A stretch of DNA of 64,000 bases from Planoprotostelium fungivorum (taxonomy: Eukaryota > Evosea > Variosea > Cavosteliida > Cavosteliaceae). The position numbers and the translations under genes are program-made. The DNA lies in the NCBI GenBank assembly GCA_003024175.1, contig MDYQ01000121.1, positions 124,001 to 188,000 on the forward strand, read 5' to 3'. Shown in pieces: positions 12,527-23,336 of the stretch; the stretch's first letter is position 1, and every line of letters starts with the position of its first letter. The notes beneath the pieces were generated by a model. The model was not told where the DNA came from. It made no database searches and saw only the letters and a program-made list of their open reading frames with translations.

Positions 12527-13509
12527 ATTGAGTTCGAGCATAAAATTTTACGATATGATGCTTTCTTTCGGCTTCTGGGCGTTGTTGTTCGACTGAAGAA
12601 TCGAATATTTGGATTATCCCACGATCGAGATCAGGATCTCGATCGTCAACAAAATGAAGGAGGAACAACATCATTCAATTCGAGTCTTTATCGTAATGTG
12701 TTGGCGTGGTCGCTCTGACACAACGCTTCACGATTACATTCTGGTGGTACTTGTTGTTTTAGCCTTGGTGGTTTTGTCCCTCCACCTGTGGGATTTGGTG
12801 TGTGATGCATTGTGTCTCCTGGTTATGGAAGATCGGCCGCCTTGAACTGATCTCTTGGTGATCTGCAACCAATGAAGACACCATTGTAAAATTCTGGCGA
12901 TGCCACCAGCTCCCCCTTTGTCACGATCTTGACAAGAGATGAAACCCTCTTCAGAACTCTAAAGTTACTCATGTTGTATGTTGTTCGATGCAGTTGCGGC
13001 TAAGAATGAGAGTGAGCCAACAATAACGGTCGCCAGGGACAAGCAGTAGAGGCGGGAATGGTTCGTGTGAATCTTTGGGAAGACATTCGTAAAGGACCTT
13101 TTCGCGATACTATCTGCTCCTTAACGACGAAGAATGAAGCGTATAGCCGCTGTTGCCATGCTTTTCCTTGTCTTCCCTGGAAAGATAACCAGCCGGAGTC
13201 AGTGATAAATGAAGGCGGTGTTAAGTGTCATGGTGAGGCTTCCAGGGACGAAGCTTAACTATGGGCGGGAAAGAGATTTCGCGGTCGTAACGGCAAATTG
13301 GCTTCCAAAGTGGACTGACTACGTAGTGTTATCTGTTCCTCTCTGGATACTTTTCGCATCACTCTTGACCCATGCGACCCAATGTCACGTGCTGGTGCTT
13401 GTCGCTGGATGAACCACGAGGAAATGTGGATACTGGCCACACATCACGGGCAGAATCTTCAGAGATCACATCACCAACATGAATAATGAGATTTAGACCA
13501 GATGATGTA
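12527..13509. other. Convergent intergenic region, no gene seen
   Basis: This is nearly 1 kb between the 3' ends of the glycosidase (+) and the FG-GAP protein (-). Open frames at 12609-12845 and 13058-13440 lack family features and suitable splice context. A CATAAA near 12540 may serve as the poly(A) signal of the glycosidase. I see no repeat or RNA gene. Confidence 0.5.
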
Positions 13510-16004
13510 TTAATCCCCTCTGGGTTTCATCTTTCTGGTGCTGCTCTTCACTTCGAGTCCCCCCTTTGTTCCAATGTAGACGACCACCGTTCCAAACAAA
13601 AAGAAGAAGGCCAACAGGAAACCAAACAATCCAACCATGACCGATCGAGTGACCTGTTCGTCCGTCGTCACCTTCGAGCTGTCCTCTCCTCTTCACTCCT
13701 CTTCACCTCGTGTCCATAGATCCCAGATGGTGTGACGATGATGATGTCGTTGACACCATCGTTATTGAAATCGGCCACAACTGGGGGAGCCACTGCGTAA
13801 TCGAGTGGCTTCAGAGTGGCTTGAATGGCTCCCGTGTGTCCTGTTCCTCTTCAGACACTCATCATCATGGAAGGTGATCACCATTCAGTATCGTCACGTG
13901 TTCACCCACGGCTAGTACAAGATTCTCTGGCTCCGTCGACATGGTAGAATAAGTTGACAAGCTGGCGGCGATGTCGTGACGAAAATCCGCCGAATTTTCT
14001 GTGTCCCAGCGGGAGTCCGTGTCTACCTGCCAGCTGACGTCTCCGTTGTCATGGTAACACGTGACTCTTCCGCTCGAAATCAAGAAGACACTGTCCAACG
14101 AGATGGACGACCGAGAGCTGTTAAACCTTAAATCCCACATGGTCTCGCGTACGACGTACCTGGGTACGACGAGGAGATTGGCGGCACGAATATTTGAGGC
14201 GGGGGTGTAAGCGGATGGACCGGAGCGTAAGTTCAGAAACGGAGACTTTGAGACCGAGTTGCAGATGGAACCGTTGAATAATCTCTCCTGGTAGGGTATG
14301 CCTGATGTGGCTAATGCCGAGCAGATGCTATCTGAAGCTCCTGGGTGGTTGTGGTCTACATCATCCTCTACTTGTCCCAACGCTTGAATCTGATCGATGA
14401 TTCCATCACCTGATGGGTGTCATTGGCAACATCATCGAGATGATGAGGCGGTGGTGATCGAGATGATGATGATGGTGCATCACATGTGTGATGCGATTTG
14501 AATGGGCGATGATGATCGCGATGAGATCATGACTCACCGTTGATGTCGGTGAACAATCCACGATCTAATTTCAACTTGCATACCATTCTCCCCGAGTACA
14601 AGTGAATGACCTACCACCGTCACCTCCTCCTCCTCTTATCCTCTCACCTCCATACCGTCACTGTTATGTACAACAATAACGTTGTCTCTCCTCTCCCTCT
14701 TCTCCACTCCTTTCACCACCTCCATCATGTCTCTGTCCTTCCCCATTTTCCTTCTCTGTTCGAATCTAGCCGAAGTGAATGTCGTGTCCATCGGCCCGTT
14801 CCACTGGTGAGGCGTGTGGGCCAAGACGTCCGCGCCAAACTTCTTCCAATCTACTTCTCCCAAGTGTCGATTTGTCACGACGTGAAGTTTATATCCGTGC
14901 TCGGGGGAGGCTGATGAGTTTGTCATGAGATGGGTCGGACTCATCGGCTCACCCTCATCGGTGTTGTCTGTCGATTTGAAGTCGTTCTCTTCGTGCTTCC
15001 AGCGTAAGTGGCCGGTCTTGGCGTCGAATCCGAAATAAGAGAAGTGGTTCAATTCCACCGATTCTCCGTCGTAGATCACGTGACCTCCCTGGCCGACGAC
15101 CTCGCGCACACTCTGTCTGAGGGGTTTCAATCGAATGAGAACGTAAGGGTACGTACTCTAAGCGGTCAGCTTTCTTCTTCGCGACGCGGCCTCCGATGAT
15201 GACGAGACCTCGATCGGTGATGCGGATGGTGTTGGACAAGATGATGGCGGCGGCCTCTTCAAAGTAGCTGTCGTTTGGAATAGAATCCTTCGCTGATGTC
15301 TCCCAGATCAGTTTGAGGTTGTGATCGTAACAGAGGACGGACCAGCTGTCGGTCATGACGATGATGTGCTGTGGGAGCATTTGGGAAAAGTACGTCGGAG
15401 TTACGTACCTGTTGGGGGTCGCTGGGGGTGACGTAGCCCGTGGCCATGGCAACGGGAAATCGGCCGCTCTTGATGCGAAGTTTAGAAGCGAGGGAAGCTT
15501 CTTTCTGTGATGGACATAAGATGATCGTGGCACGACAACATTTGATTCATATGGATGATGAGAGACTCACGAGGAATGTCTTGTCGATGCCGTATCGATG
15601 AATTCGTATCTTGTGATCGTAGTCTACGTGAATGACTTCTGTTGGGAGATGAGATGGATGTGGAAGCCGGATGATTTACCGTTCAGGCCGTCTCCATCGA
15701 TGTCTGTGACGATGGGAGGTGGTAATCGCTCATGCAATTGAGGATAGTGAGCATTACTGTAAGATGATTTCGGGACAAAACTAGCCAGAGATTGTCCTTC
15801 AGATATCTGCAATCGACTTCCAGCTAAGCTGACAGCGAGAACGCTGATCAGGCCGAGTAACAAGATGAGAAGTTCATATTTTCCCAATTTCTCTATGGGC
15901 TTCAGTTGCAAACCCAGGTTCCTCTCATCTGTTCGAATCATGGCGAGTCGAAGTACGTCCGATCGTATTGTGACGTAGTTGTAGAAGATGTGATGCGATG
16001 TCAT
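13510..16004 (-). CDS. FG-GAP/integrin-alpha-type propeller membrane protein (plant FG-GAP protein homologue)
   Basis: This is a 688-residue single-pass or double-pass membrane protein in nine exons (16004-15680, 15638-15571, 15504-15409, 15368-15157, 15116-14648, 14610-14538, 14409-13882, 13840-13707, 13671-13510). A hydrophobic segment near residue 40 (LLILLLGLISVLAVSL) is a signal anchor. The FG-GAP calcium-loop motifs are PPPIVTDIDGDGLNE, FTDINGDGIID and VVADFNNDGVNDIIIV, spread over a predicted beta-propeller. A membrane helix lies near the C-terminus (MVGLFGFLLAFFLFGTVVV) with a short basic tail. Segments such as MTDSWSVLCYDHNLKLIWET, VATSGIPYQERLFNGSIC and the C-terminal layout match the conserved FG-GAP repeat protein of plants and other protists, whose function is not established. 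A second in-frame Met lies about 20 codons downstream and is an alternative start. Confidence 0.87.
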
Positions 16005-16050
16005 TGAATCATATCATATCACATCACATCAGAAACCTTGATCGGTAACG

Positions 16051-16720
16051 ATGGCTGCCACAAACTCTCAACGTAAATGGGAAGTACGATTGCCCCAAGT
16101 GGAAAGCGTCGAGACAAGCAATTTCACCATCAGACACGGCGCAGAAGAGAGCCGCGTGGCTACACGACAGAACAAGACGGGAAATACGGAGCTTAAATAC
16201 AAGGTGAGTGATCTCAGCAGCTCTTAGTCCTTATTTCAAAATCGATCTGACGCATCCGTTCAGAAAGCATGGGAACAAGCGAAAGCACCCGCTGGCTCCA
16301 TATTTATGACCATGTTTATGGCTTGGATGAGTGGGAGCAGTGTCCACATCTTCAGTATCATGATAACCATCTATTCTTTCATCAACCCAGTCAAAGCCAT
16401 TTTGTCTCTCAACAATGGTGACACCCTCACCTCGATCATGTCTAACCATGACCAGTCTTCAGTCGCTTCGAGGATCCCTCATACAGTCTCTTGCCTCACA
16501 AGTTGGCTTTCATCGCCATTCACCTCGTCACCATCATAATCGCCGTCTATAAGTGTTCCGTCTTGGGACTATTACCCACGACCGCCTCTGATTGGTCTTC
16601 CATGCTACCCATCAAGCAGGTTCGTGATCTCATCTTCCATCGAATCACATCATTTGACACGGACGATCATTTATTCTTTCGCAGGCAGATGAGTTCTCGG
16701 CAGGTTTCATGAGCCAATAA
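16051..16720 (+). CDS. emc4: ER membrane protein complex subunit 4 (EMC4)
   Basis: EMC4 is a subunit of the conserved ER insertase that places tail-anchored and multi-pass proteins in the ER membrane. Four exons (16051-16203, 16264-16417, 16456-16619, 16685-16720) give 168 residues, close to the usual length of about 180. Landmarks are KAWEQAKAPAGSIFMTMFMAWMSG, then IFSIMITIYSFINPVKAI and the diagnostic AVYKCSVLGLLPTTASDW. Two to three hydrophobic segments are present. The gene starts 46 bases from the ATG of the divergent FG-GAP gene, so the two share a very short promoter. The TAA stop lies inside AATAAA. Confidence 0.95.
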
Positions 16721-16721
16721 A
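16716..16721 (+). terminator. Poly(A) signal overlapping the EMC4 stop codon
   Basis: AATAAA contains the TAA stop (16718-16720). The convergent PAS gene ends about 200 bases further right. Confidence 0.6.
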
Positions 16722-16916
16722 GAGGACAGATATCTGTATACTGAAAATTGATCTTGTCCTCTTCGTGTCATCGTAAGACTCTCTTGCGGATTGTACAGTT
16801 GTGGCGGGAAAAATTGGGTCACGTGATCGAAGGGAGACCCTCTGGGGTCGGTGGCGATGGGGTGGGGCTGACGGTCCTCTCTGCTGCCTTTCGAAATAAT
16901 CCATTGTCTATCCACA

Positions 16917-18823
16917 TCAGCGATCCGGCTGTGAAGCGTAACACTCACCCAACAGGGAAGTGAAGGAAGTTCCTCTGACTGGCACTTGCTGTAGAGAGGT
17001 CAGGTCTTGAAACATGTATGACGTCTCACTTTACGTAGAGCCTCTACGTTGCTTCTCTTCGATCCCAGGCTGGAGACGAGAGTTCCAAAGGTGGCGATCT
17101 GATGGGGCGGTGATACGCTGCTCTCTCTGCACGTGATGTGGAATGTGATGCCGTCAGGAGACCGCACTGGTCTGATCGAGACGTCTATATCTGCCTCCGT
17201 GTTGTTCTTCCGCAGCCCCAATACCCGTCGATTTCTGTGGAAGATGATGTTGGCCATATTGTCCTGGATACGTCAGACGAAAATGAATCGAAATGTATTC
17301 CTCACCTTGTGGAGGCGAGAGTAGGACATGTCGTTGAACAGTAACCTGTCGGTCTGTCCGTACTGCTCAAAGTCCTCGCGGTACGTTTTGAATTCTGGTA
17401 GAATGTCTTCGATGTAGACGCCACCCTCCAGTAGCTCGTCTTCCGACCATCCCAAGATGGTCTCGCTCTTCGGTGACCACCTCAGGATCTTCCCCGCTGC
17501 GTCGATGATGATGATGGCTTCACTGTGAGACGATAGGCTGGGAAGAGGTTGGAAGCGATTCGAGGGTAAGTCCTCGTCAGTGGACTCGAAGCTGGCCTTT
17601 CTCATCAGATTCCTAAGATCACCTTTTTGCGATCAGATCAAAGTCATAGAAGGGAGCATGATCACCTGCGGAGCTAGAGATGCCGACGATACCGAGACGT
17701 CGTGACGTGGATATGGTGGGTTCTGTTGGAGACTCCGTGGGAACTAGAGGTGTATCACCTGATGGTGGGCTGGGAGCATCTTCTGTTGATCGGTTGTACG
17801 GAGCATCTGCGGAGACGGATCGATTCGATGGAGTGTAAGTGGGACTCTCTTGGGTGGCTCCCAGTGATGCTGACGGGAGAGCTGTATCTGTCTCTTCCTT
17901 GGCTGGATTTTGTATATTTGTATCGAGCGTGGATACCTCTGCGGAGGATGTGAGCGTGTTGAGTTTCATCTGAGGAGACATCGGGGAGATCATGGACTTG
18001 AATTCGGGAGAGATTGGTGTGACGCTGCGTCTCTGCCCGGGTGTGCTGTTGCGAGATTGATCGGATGACGGCGTCTGGCCGATGGCTCCGATGTGCGATG
18101 GTGGTCTGACTTCCTTCATCGTGGCTCTCGAACGTGGAGGAACAGTCTCGATTGTCGCCGTTCTCTTCACTCCCTCATATCGTGATGGCCTCTCAATGGG
18201 AGGAGCTCTCTTTGGTACGGTACTCTGATCGATGGGAGTCCACCCTAGATCCGGACTATCGGAGCTCTTTGTATGATGAATGGCTCGTACGAAAGTCTTT
18301 CTAATTGGAACGTATCACCATCGATGTGTGAGCGCTCGACCGAAACTCACTTGTTTTGTGGCACGAGTGTGGGCAATTTGAGATCTTCTGCTTTCGATTG
18401 ACGGAGGAATGAACTGTCACCCTCCCTCTTTGGAGCGTCACTTTCTCTCCTCGGTGGTGCAGCCGGGTTTTTCGGATCGCTGCTACGAAGTAGTCTATTG
18501 GAAGACCTCTTTGCATCTCTATCAGTGGAGGTCGAGTCCGTCGGTGACCCCTCCGATCCGAGAGGATCGGCCTGGGCGGATTGATTCTGACCCGTTGTGA
18601 AAGAGAAAGGCGGGCGACGGTAAGCTAATATAGGTTTGAACAGGCTATCTCGCCGGTCCCGATGATCTTCTTTCTCATAGGCAACACGAAGGGCCCTCCT
18701 ATGACTGGCTGGGAGATACGGAGAATCGAGCAGACGTTGTTCGCCTCTTTGTCTGGTCTCTTCGTCGATCAGATGCGACCTCTTCCCACTGGCCGTCTTC
18801 GTTGCGGAAGAGGTGCTTAACAC
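16917..18823 (-). CDS. PAS-domain protein with a long disordered N-terminus
   Basis: Exons 18300-17666, 17622-17306, 17263-17030 and 16988-16917 follow a first recognised exon ending at 18351. About the first 380 residues are low-complexity and rich in Ser, Pro, Thr and charged residues (IERPSRYEGVKRTATIETV, TPISPEFKSMISPMSPQMKL). This region has many SP/TP sites that could be phosphorylated. The folded part is a PAS domain at about residues 400-520: SEAIIIIDAAGKILRWSPKS, ETILGWSEDELLEG, then NRRVLGLRKNNTEADIDVSIRPV and GITFHITCRE. No kinase, DNA-binding or other effector domain is visible, so it probably acts through partners. The N-terminus is unresolved. The first open stretch reaches 18823 without an ATG, and no clean upstream exon was found, so the true start lies further right. 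Confidence 0.75.
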
Positions 18824-19533
18824 CGTTTTAGAACCTGACCGCTATTCACGGTCCACTCTGAAATTGCACTCTGTGCCTTTGTATGGTCTGAATATAGATT
18901 CTAGACTGCGGAACCTCGCTAAAAATATTCCCTGCGCAATTTATCACTTTCATGATAAAATGCCTTCCTTTCACACAGTCTTCATTCGTCCATTAAGCAG
19001 AAAGAGGAACTGAGACGAGCAGAATTCTCTTGCAACTGTTATCGAAGGTCGGATCATTGATGGATATAGATGTCAATCATTCACCCGACGGGGTCGATCC
19101 CCTCCTGAAACGGAAGCCAACGTCGCATTGCACTGAAAACGTTTCATTTCTATACCACCCATCAATCATCATCTCATTTATTCGTCAAACGAAAACTCTC
19201 CCTCTTTCGGCTGGACGAAGTCAGCCCATGCCCCCTACCCTCTCGTTCTTCATGAAAAGTCATTTGCATCTCTACGATCACTCTATTCTTCCCCCTAGTG
19301 TGTCACTGTACGAGGCCTCCTCAGTTTGGCCCACGCCAAATTTAGAATAAATCTCTGTTGTTTTCGCGGCGGATCTGGAGCTGTGCGAAATTTCGGATAA
19401 AAATGATAGAATGTGTAAATGGGCTCCCTTTCCCGGGAATAATTGAGACGAAACGTGCGACTTTTCTGATAGTTTCACATGCTCTTCTCACGAGTTCCAA
19501 CCACTGGAGAGATCCACTCGTACCACATAGAGC
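18824..19533. other. Intergenic or 5' region, no gene seen
   Basis: This is about 700 bases between the unresolved 5' end of the PAS gene (-) and a small plus-strand gene. It probably contains the first exon and promoter of the PAS gene. On the minus strand there is a short open frame starting MKVINCAGNIFSEV near 18955. It could be that exon, but the only splice that joins it in frame would need a 22-base intron, shorter than any other seen here. Confidence 0.4.
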
Positions 19534-19948
19534 ATGGAAGGCAGCAAAAGAAGAGGAACAATCACCAGACGCACACGCACCAGCATACGCAGGGGTGACA
19601 GAAGAAGAATGAGGTGGGAGGAGAGACGGAAAGACACATTACTGACATGGTTAATAGTTCTACCGAGAGTCTATTGGCCAGGCAGTTGGATGCAAAGATG
19701 CACATCTCGGAGGTACCTAGGATGGGTCAGGAACAACCAGGAGTCACGCAGGGAGTGTCTTCACCCCTCATCACACAACAATATGGGAAGTGGAACCCAC
19801 AGATGGCCGTACTGAAGAAGTTCCTGCAAGAAGACTTCTTCAATGGTCAAGTCCGCATGAAGAGCACGAACAGCTGTTCGAGTACATCGAGAATTTAAAC
19901 ATCCGAGCCAATGGAAACATGATCACTGAAGGACGTTTGCAAGAATAG
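19534..19948 (+). CDS. Unknown small basic/amphipathic protein with an apparent frame break
   Basis: I do not recognise this protein. Exon 1 (19534-19613) encodes an Arg/Lys-rich start (MEGSKRRGTITRRTRTSIRR). It joins across a 44-base intron to exon 2 at 19658, which reads SSTESLLARQLDAKMHISEV, then QQYGKWNPQMAVLKKFLQED. Near 19850 the protein-like reading moves to another frame, continuing as EEHEQLFEYIENLNIRANGN to a TAG at 19946-19948. No normal-length intron joins the two frames; the best GT-AG pair would be under 20 bases. A one-base sequence error or a real frameshift is more likely. An alternative GTACTG donor at the AVLKK position would skip the helix that looks most protein-like. Expected length is about 120 residues. 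Confidence 0.5.
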
Positions 19949-20391
19949 AGAGGTGCTATCGAACATTTGAATCGAAACTGGAAGAATAAAAGATGGGCAC
20001 TGCCCTGTACATAGAAACCTCTACTTCTCCTTTCCATCACTTTTACATCCGTTTGTCATCTCCAGCATAGACACTGCGTTTGAATCCCTGGGTGATCGTA
20101 TAACACTGTTTCATCAAAAGAACATCTCATTTATTTCGAACCACGGTCTCATCCTCTATACGCTCATTCGACGAGTCATCGTCGTGATCTATCCTCCACC
20201 TTCTGTCTCTTTTCTTCTTTATATGGTGGTGGATCCGACACGGCTCTCTTTCTACCTTCCTTTTGATCGGGGGTAACATATCTGCTCCTCTTTAGTCCTC
20301 CAAAAATCACAATAGATGCGTGATGATGGATGTCGATGTCGATGTGACGTAATGTGATGATCATCAGCACGTCGATGTGATCTTTCTTCAC
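19949..20391. other. Convergent spacer; possible extra CBP20 exon
   Basis: On the minus strand, 20312-20176 is open and encodes a very basic tail (RSRYVTPDQKEGRKRAVSD ... RQKVEDRSRR) of a kind seen at the C-terminus of some CBP20 proteins. The obvious donor at the end of the CBP20 coding region (GTGAGTG at about 20395) does not join it in frame, so I leave it outside the gene. Alternative splicing is possible. Confidence 0.4.
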
Positions 20392-20999
20392 TCACTTCAA
20401 TAGTGGCTCTCCTCCATCGTTTGTTTGTTTTCCGTAGCCTCCTCTTCCGGCATCGTAATCACTTCTAAATTCATCTCGCACTTGTCCTCCCTGAATCAAC
20501 GTCATCACAACATCACGGACGCAACGACCATCGTTCAGCTTTCGAGATGGTGAATGACTCTCGTAAACTCACCGTTTTTCCTCTACCGTATTGTCTGCCC
20601 TCTGCGAATCCAGAATCCCAATCTGTTCGGATGATGCGATCATCGAGACGAGTTCCATTGATGTACCTCTGACATGCCTCGGCACACTCACGATCGAAGT
20701 ATCTAACATGACATCATCAGAAATGGTTTAAAACGGGAGAGGAAAGAAGGTTATAGAGGGGAATGTCTATGTACTCACTCTACAAAGCAGAAGCCGCAGG
20801 GAGTCAATTTGATTCGATCCAATCCCATCACGATCCTCTTGATCTCGCCAGCTCGACCAAATAACTCATAGACTTGCTCTTCCGTCGTATAGAAGGAGAG
20901 ATTACCGACATACAGCGTCGTGCTATCTTTTAATATGGCATCCTCAACAGCTGTATGTCCAGTATTGATAGGTTCTGTGAGGCGATATAGTTCGGCCAT
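20392..20999 (-). CDS. ncbp2: Nuclear cap-binding protein subunit 2 (CBP20)
   Basis: CBP20 binds the m7G cap of nuclear transcripts together with CBP80 and acts in splicing, export and 3' processing. The exons are 20999-20779, 20702-20573 and about 20489-20392. The single RRM is almost intact family consensus: [22 protein letters not shown] (RNP2 region), [20 protein letters not shown] (RNP1) and [21 protein letters not shown]. The cap-clamping tail follows with [15 protein letters not shown] and [12 protein letters not shown]. The ATG at 20999 gives [15 protein letters not shown]. Upstream the frame continues without another ATG. The last codons (EPLLK then TGA) overlap a good donor, so the extreme C-terminus is uncertain. 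Confidence 0.95.
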
Positions 21000-21008
21000 G
21001 ATGTCCAC

Positions 21009-21569
21009 CAGCGAATGATTGAGATTCGAGCCTGATCTGATCGTTGTAGAATTACTCGATTTTAATCAAGGAATATCGGACCTACTCTAGAGTAAGCCAA
21101 TCCTTCTACCCCACAATCGATGATGGACGCTCCGAACGGGTGATAGACTCTCTCTTGAGGAGCGTTCCCGTTCGGTAGTCTATCATCATCTTTTTCTAGA
21201 GGTCTCAACACAAGGAGTGACTTCTCAAAAGATATTTGGGTTTATGTGCGACTCGGAACCTGTCCATAGAGCGAGCACACAGCCGGGAACACTGGGTACG
21301 GTGGGTGATTCTGACTGACCAGGTGGTAGTCTTCCACTCCGTTCAGCCTCATGGAACATTAGAAGAGAACAAAATGATAAAATCGAAGGGTGCACCAAGC
21401 CTGGTATAACGATTCAGCGCTGGAGCTACAACGATTGCAGGATGGGACAATTGACATGAGCACAAATTGACGTTCTGCAGACCATTCCACAAGGATCGCA
21501 AGATTATTCTAAGGAGGTTATGCTTCCTTCCAACTGGCTCATTTCGCTCCGTTCACTCGTTTGATCAGC
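21009..21569. other. Divergent intergenic region with swapped inverted blocks
   Basis: This is the shared promoter region of CBP20 (-) and the esterase (+). At 21118-21190 two short blocks occur twice. CCGAACGGG followed by GATAGAC is repeated about 40 bases later as CCCGTTCGG followed by GTCTATC. Each block is inverted but the order is kept, so no single simple hairpin forms from both. It may be a regulatory cluster. No gene is seen. Confidence 0.4.
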
Positions 21570-22733
21570 ATGAGAAGTCTCTGTCTGCTTCTCGGTGAGT
21601 GCATCGCGATGGATGATGTCTGACGTCCATCGACAGCCTTCGTCGCGGTCGCTATAGCCTCTTCCGGATGCGGTCAGCTCTACACTGCCAAGGGCTATGC
21701 CAGAGGTACCACCAATACCTTCACTCTGTCCAACTGGCAATCCGGCCAGCCCACTCGTACCTACCTGGTTCATCTTCCTCCCGATTACTCCAGATATACC
21801 GACGGAGGACACCCTCTTGTGTTCTCTTTCCACGGCTACAAGGGATCATCTTCTAGACAAGAGAGCATCACGGGTCTATCTGGAGATGGTTTGACCATCA
21901 ACAACAGAAGTTTCGTCGTCGTCTATCCTCAGGGTACGACCGGCACCACTGGATTCGCCGCATGGAACGGTGAACTTTTTCAGATGTTCCATCGTGATGT
22001 GTTGATTGATCGGCTCCACAGGTGCTCCCTATTCCAGCAGCAACGATGACGTGGCCTTCTTCCTCAAGATGTACTCCGTATTGACCGGCGATCTCTGCAT
22101 CGACGAGCAGAGAGTCTACGCCTCTGGAAAATCCAATGGAGGAGGTTTCACCAACTACCTCGCCTGCACCCAGGAAGCTGCCTCCAAGCTTGCCGCCGTC
22201 GCCACCGTAAGCGCTGCCATCTACACGAGTGAGCCGTTGCCTTCACTAGACCCTTCTAACTCTCCCAGATTATGCCTTCGGTAAGGGTAACAGCTGCAAC
22301 CCCGGAAGAGGATTCCCCATCATCGACTTTCACGGAACCGCCGATGATGTGATCTCATACAACGGTGGAAACGGAGAGCTCGGGGCTGCTTACGTTAGCT
22401 CCAGCGATTTCTTTGGAGGATGGGGTTCCAGAGACACCTGCACCAACCCCAACCAAGCGACGATCGCGGTGAGACGAAAAGATCGCATGATGGTGGACTG
22501 ATGACGACGAATAGACCGGTGTGACCGTGAGAAAGTGGTCCAGCTGCAAGAACACTGCCTTAGTCAGACACTTTAAGATCGAAGGTATGGACCACGCGTG
22601 GCCTCGCACCACCTTGCCTTCCGTTTGCAATGGTCAGGCTGGAGACAACGACTGCGATACGACTGTGATCAACGCCAACGACCACATCTTGCCCTTCTTC
22701 ACCAGTTTCCCCCTCAGCAAGACCCTCTACTGA
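21570..22733 (+). CDS. Secreted CE1-type esterase (PHB depolymerase / feruloyl or acetylxylan esterase family)
   Basis: This is an alpha/beta-hydrolase of 327 residues in five exons (21570-21594, 21637-21969, 22022-22228, 22269-22468, 22515-22733), all joining in phase. A signal peptide (MRSLCLLLAFVAVAIASSG) indicates secretion. The family landmarks are RTYLVHLPPDY, VFSFHGYKGSS (oxyanion region), SFVVVYPQG and AAWNG. The nucleophile serine sits in YASGKSNGGGF (G-x-S-x-G), the acid is probably the Asp in DFHGTADDVISY, and the His is in GMDHAWP. This order fits carbohydrate esterase family 1 enzymes that remove feruloyl or acetyl groups from plant polysaccharides. PHB depolymerases share the fold, so the exact substrate is open. 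The role is probably extracellular digestion of plant or microbial material. Confidence 0.85.
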
Positions 22734-23336
22734 GGATCGCATGGATGGAGACATAAATCGAGTTTGTTTACGTGTTCCATCATCTACGACCACGAAGACC
22801 CATAAGCATGTGAATCTTTCAAAAAGAGAAGAAAGGTTGTTCGCCACGCAAAGGTCTATCATCGTATAAGAACTTCGACTCACGTGACATCATGTTGTCG
22901 TCATCAACTTTATTGCTCTCTTCATCATGCGTGATGGCTATGAACAAGGAAATATTAGTGGTTTCAGTACAAGGTGGTGACTCATTGAATAGTGAAACCG
23001 GCTGCTCTCAGGCAGACTTTGTGTGCCTCAATCTGAGGACCGCATTGGTCCTCGCCTCTTAATACGATACATTCGTCTCTGGCCTGCGATATCGTCAACA
23101 CTGCGAGATGTGATTTTCCATCGTCCTCACCCTCTTTGTCTCAGGGCAAGCACAACATATCTTCAGCTTTGGCTTCTCTTGTGTCGTTGTGTTGGCACCG
23201 GTGTTGACGTCAGTCGCTGTTCCACTCATGATGATATGTGATGTGTGATTCTCTGTTTCCCGTTTTTGTGTTCCCTCCGATACGTAATTCGGATTCCATT
23301 CATCTACAACTATAAATTCATCGTTTTACTACTCTT
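22734..23336. other. Convergent intergenic region, no gene seen
   Basis: This is about 600 bases between the 3' ends of the esterase (+) and the ankyrin/BTB gene (-). Open frames on both strands (for example 22560-22883 on -) have no family features. I see no repeat or structural RNA. Confidence 0.5.

Noticed and set aside
20176-20312. A basic C-terminal exon for CBP20
   Set aside because: It cannot be joined in frame with the visible donor. It is kept only as a possible alternative exon.
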